From positions 1 through 64,000 of the forward strand of contig WNNJ02003214.1 of NCBI GenBank assembly GCA_012934845.2: DNA of 64,000 bases, given 5' to 3'. The notes beneath the pieces were generated by a model. It had not been told where the DNA came from and searched no databases. It was given only the letters and a program-made list of their open reading frames with translations. The DNA comes from Pomphorhynchus laevis (lineage: Eukaryota > Acanthocephala > Palaeacanthocephala > Echinorhynchida > Pomphorhynchidae). Positions 31,600 to 42,269 of this stretch are shown here, piece after piece; position 1 is the first letter of the stretch, and each line of letters opens with the position of its first letter. Made by a program: the position numbers and the translations under genes.

Positions 31600-31984
31600 G
31601 AAGAGTGCGATAGTAGTGCCGGTATTCAAAAAGGGTAACCCGCGGATAGTAGACAACTATTGAGCTACAAGTCTTACAAGTCATTTGGGTAAGGTACTGG
31701 AAAGGATCATTCACGAACATATATTCAGACACTTGATAATATCAGGTCAGCATAGCTTTATGCAATTAACATATTCATGAACAGTTTACTCACACACTCC
31801 ATTGTCCGTGTTTAGCCTTTGCTGAAGACATCAGAATCTGGTGTGAGGTCATATCTACAGATGACCATATCCGCTTATTGCGTGACATTAACAGGGTTTA
31901 TACATAGAGTGTTAATACTGGAGTATTGTTAAACATTTCTAGGTGCTCACACATTCGTCTCGGCAGGTCCAATGTGTCTTCCTT
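31600..31984 (+). mobile_element. CR1 family C, decayed RT fragment
   Basis: It matches the C element at 34119-34720 with a gap: KSAIVVPVFKKGNP, then GKVLERIIHEHI, ISGQHSFMQL, and later the GRSNVSS region. It contains stops and a deletion that removes the YADD region's neighbours. It joins a B fragment sharply at about 31984. Confidence 0.75.
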
Positions 31985-32129
31985 GTCTTCATTTCTTATC
32001 TACAAACTAAGCTACCTAATTTACTATCCCTACTACCCATAGACCCCTTGTACCCACTCTTTTCTTTAAATTCTTCCCTCCCAGAGCTATTCCACCTTCT
32101 TCCCGTTTCGTCTGTTATAAGTTTTTACT

Positions 32130-32171
32130 TTATAAAAGGTAAAACCTTTTATAAGGTTTTACCTTATAAAA
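32130..32171. repeat. Overlapping fold-back palindromes in the B fragment
   Basis: Two perfect 11-bp-arm hairpins overlap: 32130-32140 with 32144-32154, and 32147-32157 with 32161-32171, each with a 3-nt loop. They replace about 20 bp of normal B sequence. The paralogous site at 40905-40980 has a different rearrangement. Confidence 0.75.
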
Positions 32172-32519
32172 CCTCTCCTTCTGACCCAATTCCCACTCAC
32201 TTGCTTAAAAATATCTGCTCCTTTATCTTACCCTTCCTAACCACATTGTTCAACTCGTCCATCCGTAGCTGTACATTTCCTTCCATCTGGAAATGCGCCA
32301 CTGTTCGTCCTCTCATCAAAAAGCAATCTATCGACCCCTCACTACCATCTTCGTACCGTCCTATCTCAGTTCTCACAACCCTCTCTAACTCCTTGAGCAT
32401 CTCGTTCATAAGCAAGTTAATACATATCTTTTTTCCTCCAACTTATTTACTCCTTTCCAAGCCGCTTTTCGCTCTAATTACTCTACCGAAATTGTCTGTC
32501 GTAAAGTTTATAACGACTA

Positions 32520-32730
32520 ACTTCGATCCTTCTATGGTCTCTGATCCTTCCTCGTCGCCGACACACTCGCGTAGAATCAACTCCCTCTCGACGTCCGCCT
32601 CGCTCCCTCCTTTATCACATTCAAACACCTCCTCCGTTCACACCTTATCGACACATGATTAACATTTTTGTTTTGTTGTGATCATGTAAACGTGCGCTGG
32701 CACGCATTTGCCACTTTAAAATAAATCTTT
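32520..32730 (+). mobile_element. LINE family A, 3'-end insertion inside B
   Basis: Only the last codons (DPSSSPTHSRRINSLSTS in the shifted frame) and the 3' UTR with GCGTGC-GCTG-GCACGC and AATAAATC are present. It sits at a B site equivalent to 57069-57078. The flanks share only ACT(TA), so the target duplication is short or worn. Confidence 0.75.
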
Positions 32731-33701
32731 TTCACTTATATCGCGCGATCATAAATTATGTAGTGTCATAGTTTCTCTTGATCTATCGTCTGCTTTTGAC
32801 AGCGTCGATCACTCGATTCTTCTCCATCGCCTTCGTCATGATTATGGCTTCTCTTTACCCACTGTATCATGGTTTTCTTCATATCTATCAAACCGTACAT
32901 TTCGCGTATATTCTAACTCTTCTCTCTCACATCCTTCGTCATCCCGTCCGGTGTTCCACAAGGCTCAGTATTAGGCCCTATGCTTTTCTCTCTTCTTCTC
33001 GGTGATTTGTCTTCGATTTCTAATACATTTAAATTCCATGTTATGCAATATACTGATGACATTCTCATCTATGTTCATGCACCTGCATATTGTATTCATG
33101 ATCTTAGTGTTTCTGCTTCCAACTGTCTTGCCTCAATTTTCAATCATATTACTTTTCTTCGTCTTACTCTGAATCCAAATAAATCCAAATTCATGTAGAT
33201 CCTTCCTTGACGCTCCAGCTTAGAACTTCCCTCCGTATCATTAAATTCTACAATTATTCTTATCGTTGGCTGTCTCGTTTTCTTAAGTTTCCATTTCGAC
33301 AACCGACTTTACTTAAACCTTTCGTTAGAGATAAAGTACGCTCATCTACCTTGATTATCCGCAGCCTCCGTCAAATTTGTAGATTGATCGATTTCCCTTC
33401 ATGTATGACTCTTATATCTTCTCTCATTTTCTCAATACCGTATTACTGTCTAAGTATATGTTCCAACTCACCTAAATCCACTCTTATTCCTTTATAATGC
33501 ATCATAAACGCAACAGTCCGAGTTCTCCTTCGTCTTCGTCGTTTTGATCATACATCCCACCATCTTGTCTCTCTCGTTTGGCCTACAATTTATTGTCGTG
33601 TTTAAATTCGTCTTCTTATCATTTCTTTTCGCATTATAATTTCTCATACCCTTTCATTTCTCAACTTTCCTTTTCTCGACAATTCTCGTAATGATTACTG
33701 C

Positions 33702-33866
33702 TCTTAGCGTTCCCGTAATTCCCTTTTACACGTCCCAAACTACTCTACCTCTTTTGTCTTTCAAAAGAGGTAGAGTACTTTGAGACATGATAAAGATGGG
33801 AATTACGGGAACGCAAAGAACATTCCTCATTTTACCTCTTTGGCTTCTAAAAGAGGTGAAATGAGG
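33702..33866. repeat. Double fold-back at a B-to-C junction
   Basis: The B 3' region 33702-33756 is followed after 5 nt by its diverged inverted copy 33762-33820. Then 33825-33840 pairs with 33851-33866 at 15 of 16 positions, the latter being the start of the C fragment. The order is B, inverted B, inverted C, C. Confidence 0.85.
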
Positions 33867-33916
33867 ATTGGGAGAGAATTCTACGTCGTGGCATCAAGCT
33901 CGTTCGTGGATGTAAA

Positions 33917-34462
33917 TTGATGAGTTATAGCGATCTTTTAACTTCAATAGGGATAATATCAGTGCAAGCCAGACTACTCGTTCTTGATCTGTTTGCGATG
34001 TGGTCTATAGTAAAGGGGATAGATGGCTACCCAAGTGAATGTTTTGAATTGAATGTCCGACAAAGTCGCAGGGGTCATTCTCTCGCGGTACGCGCCAGAC
34101 AAATTGGAAGGTCTACAATGGGTAAGGTACTGGAAAGGATCATTCACGAACATATATCTAGACACTTGAACATAACAGGTCAGCATAGCTTTATGCAACG
34201 TGGCTTCAGAAAAGGACGTTCTTGCCTTACCAACCTTTTGTCTGCCCGTGAGGCCTGGATTGAATCCATGTCTCAAGGAGAGGCAGTTGACGTTATTCTG
34301 ATCGATTTTAGTCGTGCGATTGATCGTGTTCCCCATAGTCTCCTCATTCAAACAGTGGCCAGCTCTTGCATTAATAGCTCAGTTATAGGATGGATTAGAG
34401 ATTTTCTATTTAACAGATCTTTCAGAGTACGAGTTGGTAGTACCTATCCTCACCACATTTAA
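33917..34462 (+). pseudogene. CR1 C fusion frame: C-terminus joined to RT N-part (181 aa)
   Basis: The frame starts in a C-terminal segment (QARLLVLDLFAMWSIVKGID) and, after a junction near 34120, continues as GKVLERIIHEHISRHL, RKGRSCLTNLLSAREAW and VILIDFSRAIDRVPHSLLI (first catalytic Asp). It is an accidental in-frame fusion from the tandem rearrangement, not a natural domain order. Confidence 0.8.
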
Positions 34463-34517
34463 TTACGTCTGGAGTTCCTCAGGGTTCTGTACATAGACCT
34501 TTATTTTTAACATATTC

Positions 34518-35396
34518 ATGAACATTTTACTCACAGAGCTCCATTGTCCGTGTTTAGCCTTTGCTGACGACATCAAAATATGGTGTGAGGTCATATCTGC
34601 AAATGACCATATCCACTTACAGCGTGGCATTGACAGGGTTTATACATGGAGTGTTAATACTGGGGTATTGTTAAACGTTTCTAAGTGCTCACACATTCGT
34701 CTCGGCAGGTCCAATGTGTCTTCCTTGTATAGTGTTGAGACATATAGTATCATTTCGGCCAATCAGGTTCGTGATCTTGGCATACTTATGCAATCGTCAC
34801 TTAAAACTAGAACTGATAATGAAAGACGTCGCTGTTCAGCAAGGAAGATGATTTATCTAATTGAAACTTTTTTCTTGTCAATATCTCCTCAGTGTTTTGC
34901 TCGGCTATATAATGCGCTTGTTCGTCCCCATATCGAATATGCTATCCAGGCATCATTCCCTTCTACAAGAGGTGAAATGAGGGATTTGGAGAGAATTCTA
35001 CGTCGTGGTAGCAAGCTCGTTCGAGGATGTAAAATGATGAGTTATAGCGATCGTTTAACTTCAATAGGCATGATATCAGTGCAAGCCAGACTACTCGTTC
35101 TTGATCTGTTTGCGATGTGGTCTATAGTAAAGGGGATAGATGGATACCCAAGTGAATGTGTTAAATTGAATGTCCGACAAAGTCGCAGGGTTCATTCTCT
35201 CGCGTTACGTGCAAGACAAATTGGAAGGTCGACAATGGTATCTCGATTGTCACGCAGAGTGAGAAAGTTGTGGAACGCATTGCCTCACGACATTATGACT
35301 GCGTCATCATTGAGCCAATTCAAATCCATGGTCAACACTTGGATAAGACATGCTGATCAAGGTAACATTGGAAGTTCTTATCCTTGGTTTGATTGA
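34518..35396 (+). pseudogene. CR1 C ORF2 C-terminal half (292 aa)
   Basis: It shows CLAFADDIKIWCEV (FADD at the polymerase site), LLNVSKCSHIRLG, RPHIEYAIQASFPS, the LERILRRGSKLVRGC block, SRRVRKLWNALPHDIMTASS and a terminal SSYPWFD. Motif B just upstream reads SGVPQGSVHRP in a neighbouring frame. The C-terminus matches families D, E and G in layout. Confidence 0.85.
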
Positions 35397-35490
35397 AATT
35401 GATATGTTTGTTTCATGTGTTGTAATGTACGATGAGCGGGCAAAACGGCCTTCTCGGTCAAAGCCCTGTATATGATAATATTGCTTGCAA

Positions 35491-35590
35491 GTTAATTGAG
35501 ATATTGATCTTGAAGCATTTATATGACAACTGTTCAAGCAAATTACAAGTTTCATCCATAGAAGAGAATTTATACATACAAACAATCAGT
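35491..35590 (+). mobile_element. Short CR1 RT fragment
   Basis: ACKLIEILILKHLYDN matches IACKVIEILILKHISYH at 41160-41210, which is the 'SLT...CKVLE.I' part of a CR1 RT. It is a fragment only, between the C 3' end and the D 5' region. Confidence 0.5.
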
Positions 35591-35792
35591 ATTGATTAAG
35601 TGATTACACTAATTACAAAGACAGCCTCGATTACTCGATTCAAAGAACCATTCAAAGATATAAACTTAAACACACACTACTTATACAAGCTTAAATACGC
35701 ATAACTACTTACAAGCAAGCCCAACGAACACACAAGCTTAAACACACAATTATTCAATTACAACGAGCGAAGCGAAAAGGACACAACAATCG

Positions 35793-37273
35793 ATGGCAAG
35801 GACAACGAAGACAAAAACGAAAAAATGTTTAGCAAGTCAGCAGATTAATCGTACTCGCAATCAGACTACCAAAATTAGCAAGCCCCTCCTCTGGGTATCA
35901 GCAACGCGAGGTCTCTTGCAGCAGATCTGGATGCGACATATGGACAACTGTCAACGTTCCATCCTGTCTGACGAAATCGCTACTGTCTAGGGATTTTGTT
36001 TGTGGGTTCTGTGCCTCCGAATTGCTCTCCTTGTTGTTCAAGGGCCATTGTAACGAGCAAATATCAATAAATGCTTTAAAGAGGAACGCAGATTCAAACA
36101 GTCACAACGATGGGGAAGAACATAGTATTAACGAACCAGAACGGAGTTCAGAAGCGTTCAGACAATTAAGCAGCTCGTCGTCAGGGATTGATGATGTTTC
36201 GGCCACTCCAAAATCATCTGAGATAGGAACCAATAATGCTATTCATGTACTCAATCATTCTCTCACGCAGCAGTCGAAGTTAGAACTGAACGATCGTTCA
36301 ATCATACCCTTCAATAACAATTCAACTCAATGCTTCGTTAGGGATGCATTGCATGAGACTAATGTGATGGATTACTCCTTCAAACAACTTCCTGTTTTGG
36401 ATTCTATTGTTCATCCCCATATATTGGACTCGAGCAGCGTCGGTATTAATGTAGATAACAAATGTTCCGCCCTTAAGCATGCGAATGTTGATTTGTCAAC
36501 TCCTGTTAACACTTCCTCGGGCAGTGATTGTTCTCAAAACTGTCCTCTAGGTAGTGATTGTAGTGAGCGTCCTTGTGCTTACCCGCAGCTACTGCATCCC
36601 CGCAGCAGTTTATATGTTGCTCCTCTAGTAGCCCCGTTAATTGAGAGCGTTAAGGATCTTGCAAAGGCTAGTCAGATTATAGTTATGCCTATAGATAATC
36701 TACGATAAATAGTTAGCCTTCCAAATAATAAACAACATACAGTGATTCTTCCAAATCATCGACGGCCATCGATTACCCCTGAGACTCATTCTTCATTAGT
36801 TCCGTCTGCTAGCCCTAAACAATTTAGCTCTAGACAATTTAACTCCAGAAGAGAGTTAAACGTTATCGTGAGCGGTGTTGAAGAATCTCTCAGTAACAAT
36901 CCCCAAAGTAGACTGGATGACGATATTGTGCATCTTCGCGCGGTGTTTTCTAAGATTTTTCTCCAGAGCGATGTGGATGTTGCGAAGTGTCTTAAAGTTC
37001 GAAGAGTTTTTCGTCTAAGCAAGAAACTTTCAGATAGGCCGAGACTTTTAAAAGTTGTTCTAGACTCAAAAGATCATGTTGACTTCCTATAGATTATCGC
37101 GCTCTGATTTTCATATACTTCGTGATTTATCTCTTGCAGATCGTTTGAGAAGACACGAGGCTTCCAACGAGCTGCATCGACGGCTGGAAAGTGGTGAGGG
37201 CAACCTATGTGTCCGGAATTTTTGGGTGGTCAAGTGGCGTCCGACCGTCCGGTGGCATCCCTTACTTATGTAG
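35793..37273 (+). pseudogene. CR1 D ORF1, frameshifted
   Basis: It starts MARTTKTKTKKCLASQQ. The half-PHD motif is visible in a second frame near 35905-36040 (SCSRSGCDIWTTV and VCGFCASE). The long Ser/Asn-rich middle is 36022-36708, and the conserved C-terminal module is split over 36742-37092 (NVIVSGVEESL, QSRLDDDIVHLRAVF, RPRLLKVVLDS) and 37076-37273 (GEGNLCVRNFWVVKWRPTVR). At least three frame breaks are needed to explain it. The architecture equals ORF1 of families A and E. Confidence 0.75.
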
Positions 37274-37857
37274 AGTCAGACCTCTTTAGTAGTGATGGTT
37301 CGTGTGTAGGGAAACTAGTAGACTTCGCTAGCGTCACCGAGCGTGTCACATTTTCCCATTATACGAACATTTTTGTCGGTTATTTAAATGTTCGTAGTCT
37401 CCTGGCTCTGTTCTCTGAAATTAAATTCATAGTTGCTTCGAAACGTTTTGATGTATTGTGTAAAACCAAAAGATGGCTACATTCTAACATTTTGGATGAC
37501 TGTGTTGCCGTCCCTAACTATTTTCTAATACGTTCGGATCGCTCATGTGGTAAACGTGGAGGTGGGGTAGCCACCTATGTGCGAAATAGTCTCCTGGTAT
37601 CGAATATCTCGGCTTTTCGCGACGATATTGGTTATTCCTTTGAAGGTCTTGCTTTTACACTGGGAAATGGTCAACGATCCCGATTCTGCGTCCTTTACCG
37701 TTCTCCGTCCTATGAATTAAGATTTGACTCTCTTAAATCACATTTGCTGAGTTTATCTTCGTATCCTCTGATTTTGCTCCTGGGTGACTTCAATATCCCC
37801 CAAATAGACTGGAAAAATAGTCATTCACGACCAATTCACGGAATTGGGATAGTCTGA
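37207..37857 (+). pseudogene. CR1 D ORF2 endonuclease domain (216 aa)
   Basis: It shows GYLNVRSLLALFSEIKFIV, the KRGGGVATYVRNSL block and LLLGDFNIPQIDWKNS, the core of a CR1 apurinic-type endonuclease. Two expected landmarks are altered: the usual 'TETWL' reads KTKRWL, and the SDH block lies beyond the stop. It is inactive. Confidence 0.8.
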
Positions 37858-38077
37858 GTGAATTTCTGTTACTCGAGATGCTACTAGTTCAACATATTAA
37901 ATAACTTACTTGTGCGACATAAACGCCTTCTATACTCGATTTGGTCTTTACTAAGTGTTTGGGTGACGTTTCAGGTGTTCGTTATGACGCACCAATTGGC
38001 AATAGCGATCACTGTGTACTCTCTATGCGAATGTCGCTGTTCAACAGAGCCTCACAAAACTCTAATTTTAAAAAACG

Positions 38078-38539
38078 TTGTTGGTAGGTGTGGATGCTAG
38101 TCAACTAGCTGCAAGCTTCCCAGAGGGTATCTGTAACAGTCTTCGTATTCACTTCGGTTTGGAGGCTCCAGTAGTCATTGATCTGCTTCATGAGGAATTG
38201 AAGCGAATTTCTGATATCCTTGCTCCGCTACGTGCCTGCAGGTCCAAACATGGGCATCCTCCCTGGTTCGACAGAAAGCTTCTTGATGCTATCAGATCCC
38301 GCAACAAATTGTGGCGCGAATTTTGGCGTTCTCCTGCTTCCAAACGTGCCTACATCGACTCTCGGAACTTATGCAATCGGCTAAAATTTCAGAAACGCTA
38401 TTCGTACGAAGATAGTATCGCCAGGGATGCATCTTTGAATTTTAGGAGGTTATGGTCTTATGCAAGAAGCAACAGAACTCTTGTCGCCACAATTAGCTCA
38501 ATCAAAACGCCAACTGAAACTTTGACCGATCGTCTCTAA
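38078..38539 (+). pseudogene. CR1 D ORF2 linker (153 aa)
   Basis: GHPPWFDRKLLDAIRSRNKL, then WREFWRSPASKRAYIDSRN and RSYARSNRT are the basic linker between endonuclease and RT ('PPWF...L......R..L.R...')- a standard CR1 feature. The following frame at 38566-38766 gives SPGPDNIVP, the RT entry, before the deletion. Confidence 0.7.
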
Positions 38540-38929
38540 TCGCCCAACATTTACCTGATGGCTTCTTGGTGCATGCTTTGACCTCTAACAAACTGCGTGA
38601 CTTTAATTGGAAGTATGTTGCGGTTGCTTATCGGTGTTGTGTTCGTTCACTCAGAGTGGATGAGGTGTTGAACGAGGTTATGAAGCTCGATCCGTTTACA
38701 TCTCCGGGACCAGACAATATTGTTCCCCTTCCTCGTCAAATCCCTAGCGAACGTACTGAGCAATGATTTAACTATGTTCTTCAGATACAGCTTGGACACA
38801 TCTTGGATTCCTGACAGTTGGAAGTGTGCAATTGTGGTGCCTCGAGTATCGTTACAAAATGATCTTAACTCTCTAATCAAGTAGTGCGATTCGACCGGAC
38901 AAAGGTCGAATGTTGATAAATGTGACCTC

Positions 38930-39625
38930 ATGCAACTAGGTCGCCCTATTGAAACTCTAAGGTACTATATTGGAGATATTGTCTTAAAGGAAGTGTCTCA
39001 TTATAAGGATTTAGGGATTATTGTCCATCGATCCTTGAAAACAAAGTTGAACACCGACTTCTTTCAAGGTAAAGCTACTAGGGCGTTATATTGTATTAAA
39101 AATTCATTTCCCAAGTTAAGCTGTCATATGTTCAAGAAATTATTCATCTCCATCGTCAGGCCACACTTTGAATACTGCATTCAGGCTTGCTTCCCTGTCA
39201 CTAAACAAGAACTATTAGACCTGGAGTCTATTCTTAGGCGCGGATCGAGGCTCTGTATTGGCTTAAGTAGTATTGACTATTATGTACGTCTAAGTCGTAT
39301 TGGGATGTTTTCGGTACGTGAGAGGTTCATATCCTTGGAAATGCTATGTCAATGGCATATGTCGAATGATGCGGTGGGTTATCCCACCGATGTAATCACT
39401 TGGCGGGTAGGTCAGTTGCGGGGACATAGCAGAGTCTTGTATAAATTTGGATTTGGCAGATTACCAAAAGTGTATAGACTCTCGAGGAGAGGAATTAACA
39501 CGTGGAATTCGTTGCCTGAAGAAGTCGTTGCAGCCCCCAGTTTGAGAACGTTTAAATCACGATGCTACAAATGGATACGTGAACAGTGCCGCTATTCAAC
39601 ACTACCACTGGAATACCCTAATTAG
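38930..39625 (+). pseudogene. CR1 D ORF2 C-terminal region (231 aa)
   Basis: YKDLGIIVHRSLKTKLNTDF, RPHFEYCIQACFPVTKQ and LDLESILRRGSRLCIGLSS are followed by the terminal RRGINTWNSLPEEVVAAPS and PLEYPN. It is complete from just after the polymerase domain to the natural stop. The last 106 codons recur at 30517-30837. Confidence 0.85.
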
Positions 39626-40914
39626 CTACGTTGACTGACTATTTGCTTTTCTTCTTTTTTATGGACTCTGCCTGAATAGCCTTTTGGCTTTGGAATGTAT
39701 TGGAACAATAATATATCCTATCATTCGGATAAATTCAGTGTCTTGTCAAAAAAATCAGATCAGCAAATTGAGTCTATTATTCATATTATTTAATATTTAT
39801 AAATTGAAAAATAATTATTTATTATTTCACGCAAGTTATTAGGCGCACATGGCTATTTTAACTGCTCACAGAAAATAAAATCAATGACTAAAATAGCTTA
39901 AAGAATGTTCATAGTTTATGTCAATGCGGAGAATAAACATCCATAGAACAAAGGGTCACATGTAGACTAGATGGACTGCCGTCAATACGACATGATGTTA
40001 TACATGATATTTTATCTCAGAATCTACCAGAGGTTTGTCAAAATGTTAAGATTGAACTCGTTTTGTTTCCCGTACATAATGTTACCATCCGTTTCTGATA
40101 TTTACTACAGGTCCTTGATAACTTGAACTATTTTAGATAAATGGAAGCGAGTATGAGTCATCAGTCTTCAAAAAGTGGGGTAATATCGGGTGAAAAGTTT
40201 GATATGTATTGTCATTGTATCTTCATTGTCGTGTATCTCCAATGTATCTTCATTGTCGTCTTCATATTCTTCAAGTCCTGATGATATTCATCCGCATCTA
40301 CTCAGGATGTTGAGTCACCATTTGGCTCCTTCGGTCACTAGCTTGTTCCAGGCATCTCTGGATAGCATGAAGGTACCGCCTGAATAGAAGAGTGCGATAG
40401 TGGTTCCGGTATTCAAAAAGGGTAACCCGCGGATAGCAGACAACTATTGAGCTACAAGTCTTACAAGTCATTTGGGTAAGGTACTGGAAAGGATCTTTCA
40501 CGAAAATATATTCAGACACTTGATAATATCAGGTCAGCATAGCTTTATGCAATTAACATATTCATGAACAGTTTACTCACACAGCTCCATTGTCCGTGTT
40601 TAGCCTTTGCTGACGACATCAAAATCTGGTGTGAGGTCATATCTACAGATGACCATATCCGCTTATAGCGTGACATTGACAGGGTTTATACATAGAGTGT
40701 TAATACTGGAGTATTGTTAAACATTTCTAGGTGCTCACACATTCGTCTCGGCAGGTCCAATGTGTCTTCCTTGTCTTCATTTCTTATCTACAAACTAAGC
40801 TACCTAATTTACTATCCCTACTACCCATAGACCACTTGTACCCACTCTTTTCTTTAAATTCTTCCCTCCCAGAGCTATTCCACCTTCTTCCCGTTTCGTC
40901 TGTTATAAGGTTTC
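39294..40914 (+). repeat. Duplicated composite block, copy 2
   Basis: Near-identical to 30506-32128. Differences seen by eye are scattered single bases. The left boundary of the match is where the intact A element is joined in copy 1; here D sequence continues upstream without interruption. Confidence 0.88.
40388..40775 (+). mobile_element. CR1 family C fragment within the duplicated block
   Basis: Paralogue of 31600-31984, with the same stops and the same internal deletion. It ends at the same C-to-B junction. Confidence 0.75.
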
Positions 40915-41001
40915 TATTCCACCTTCTTCCCGTTTCGTCTTTTATAAGGTTTTACTTTATAAAAGGTAAAACCACATTGTTCAACTCGTCCATCCGTAGC
41001 C
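40776..41001 (+). mobile_element. LINE B fragment, rearranged
   Basis: It follows the copy-1 sequence to GTTTCGTCTGTTATAAGG, then repeats about 35 bp (CTATTCCACCTTCTTCCCGT) in tandem, then has GGTTTTAC/GTAAAACC fold-back sequence, then jumps to B at ACCACATTGTTCAACTCGTC. It differs from copy 1 exactly at the fold-back. Confidence 0.7.
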
Positions 41002-41088
41002 GTGATGACGAAACGGCATTCGTCATTCATTCGCGTCTGGCTTACATGTTTTACAATAAATTCACGCGGAATGGTCTTACTCTCCTTA

Positions 41089-41200
41089 TATAAGTCGTCA
41101 GTCTTCATGAAGTGGGATAATATAAATGCTCAAAATTTCCGGGCAATAAGTTTGATATGTATTGCTTGCAAGGTAATTGAGATACTGATCCTGAAGCATA
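41089..41200 (+). mobile_element. CR1 RT entry fragment
   Basis: VFMKWDNINAQNFRAISLIC, then IACKVIEILILKHISYH is the 'V.KKGD...NYRPISL...CKVLE.II' block of a CR1 RT. It ends in the sequence where the third copy of the duplicated block begins. Confidence 0.6.
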
Positions 41201-41565
41201 TATCCTATCATTCGGATAAATTCAGTGTCTTATCAAAAAAATTCAGATCAGCAAATTGAGTCTAGTATTCATATTATTTAATATTTATAAATTGAAAAAT
41301 AATTATTTATTATTTCACGCAAGTTATTAGGCGCACATGGCTATTTTAACTGCTCACAGAAAATAAAATCAATGACTAAAATAGCTTAAAGAATGTTCAT
41401 AGTTTATGTCAATGCAGAGAATAAACATCCATAGAACAAAGGTTCACATGTAGACTAGATGGACTGCCGTCAATACGACATGATGTTATACATGATATTT
41501 TATCTCAGAATCTACCAGAGGTTTGTCAAAATGTTAAGATTGAACCCTTTTTGTTTCCCGTATAT
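41196..41565 (+). repeat. Duplicated composite block, partial copy 3
   Basis: It matches 30920-31300 and 39710-40085 (TATATCCTATCATTCGGATA through CAAAATGTTAAGATTGAAC). It starts inside the D 3' UTR and stops where an RLE-type fragment begins. Confidence 0.82.
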
Positions 41566-41725
41566 AATGTTGTGTTCACAAATTTAGCAACAACTCGTGA
41601 TAATGATGTAATGCTTGACATAACATGCTCAGGGCTTTTCGGGAACAAAACGGTGCTTACTCTCATGGATGTATGCGTTTTCAACGCGTTCGCACCTTCA
41701 AACAGCTTTTAAGAGTAAAAAGTTT
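41566..41725 (+). mobile_element. RLE-type LINE, endonuclease-region fragment
   Basis: The plus frame MLDITCSGLFGNKTVLTLMD, then VCVFNAFAPSNSF corresponds to RADICCNGLYRN, then YIDVCVFNNLAPS at 54150-54250. The 'LDI....G' and 'DV.VFN..AP' pair looks like the acidic core of an R2-type restriction-like endonuclease. Confidence 0.65.
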
Positions 41726-41779
41726 TGACTGATTATTTGTTGACATTCTTTTTTACATTATTATTAATAAAAAATAAAT

Positions 41780-42125
41780 AAAAATAAAAAATATTACACG
41801 AGTTATTAGCCGCAAATGGCTATCTTAGCTGTTCACAGAAAAGCCTAGCTTTCAGACAAGAAACTAACTCTTCATCGCCCTTCAGCAAGAGCTGAGAAAA
41901 GCATCACGCAAATTAGATATGTCATCATCCACACGGGCCTGAGAATTTTCAGCATTTAATTCAGGAATATAACTGAATAAGAGATTATAGGATCGGTCAG
42001 ATCTAAGTCGATTATAATTGAGAAGTGTATAGTTTGAGGCAACGTTTTGAGATTTGTTATTTATAAGTATGCATCGATCCTTGTCTCTAGTTGGAGTTTG
42101 GCTGCATAAAGAAACGCAATGAGAT
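41780..42125 (-). mobile_element. CR1-type pieces: 3' end and ORF1 C-module
   Basis: 41780-41850 is a CR1 3' end in reverse (AGCC-loop-GGCT at 41808-41821, then TGTTCACAGAAAA). 41880-42120 reads RSYNLLFSYIPELNAENSQA, then RVDDDISNLRDAFLSSC on the minus strand, the start of the ORF1 C-terminal module seen in A, D and E. The two pieces do not belong to one contiguous copy. Confidence 0.6.
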
Positions 42126-42269
42126 TTAATATCCAGCCATAAAGTTCACGTCTTGTCGTCTTCAATTGTTTGATATCGACAGTCATCAACACCATCAAAT
42201 TTATTGCTATAACGGGAGCGGAGGTACAATTATATCCAAGCAGACATAAGCGAGCGAATCCAATTCTGC

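Larger units (their letters stand above)
30506..32128 (+). repeat. Duplicated composite block, copy 1
   Basis: About 1.62 kb nearly identical to 39294-40914 in the same orientation, 8.8 kb apart. It includes the same D end, R end, C fragment and B fragment with the same junctions, so the mosaic predates the duplication. A third partial copy lies at 41196-41565. Confidence 0.88.
31985..33756 (+). mobile_element. LINE family B copy split by an A insertion
   Basis: Left part 31985-32519 (from YLQTKLPNLLSLLPI to KVYND region) and right part 32731-33756 (from the ATCGCGCGATCATAAATTAT site on) are contiguous in intact B, so the A piece at 32520-32730 inserted into it. The right part holds MQYTDDILIY (YADD changed to YTDD) and is frameshifted. 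The 3' end is lost in a fold-back at 33757. Confidence 0.8.
33847..35490 (+). mobile_element. CR1 family C, permuted tandem copy
   Basis: The C-terminal part (33847-34118) comes first, then the RT and full C-terminus (34119-35396), then a 3' UTR with GGCC-TTCTC-GGTC (35447-35459) and TGATAATATT. The first part repeats 34970-35240 nearly base for base, so the copy looks like a tandem pair with the middle removed. Residues such as SAREAWIESMSQGEAVDVIL place it in the CR1 clade. Confidence 0.82.
35591..39745 (+). mobile_element. CR1 family D, near full-length but broken
   Basis: In order: 5' UTR with ACACACAA-type repeats, ORF1 in several frames (35793-37273), endonuclease (37207-37857), linker (38078-38539), a stub of the RT fingers (38566-38880) and the C-terminal region (38930-39625), then the 3' UTR. 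The RT palm with YADD is deleted between about 38880 and 38910. The 3' third is the source, or sister, of the duplicated block at 30506. Confidence 0.85.
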
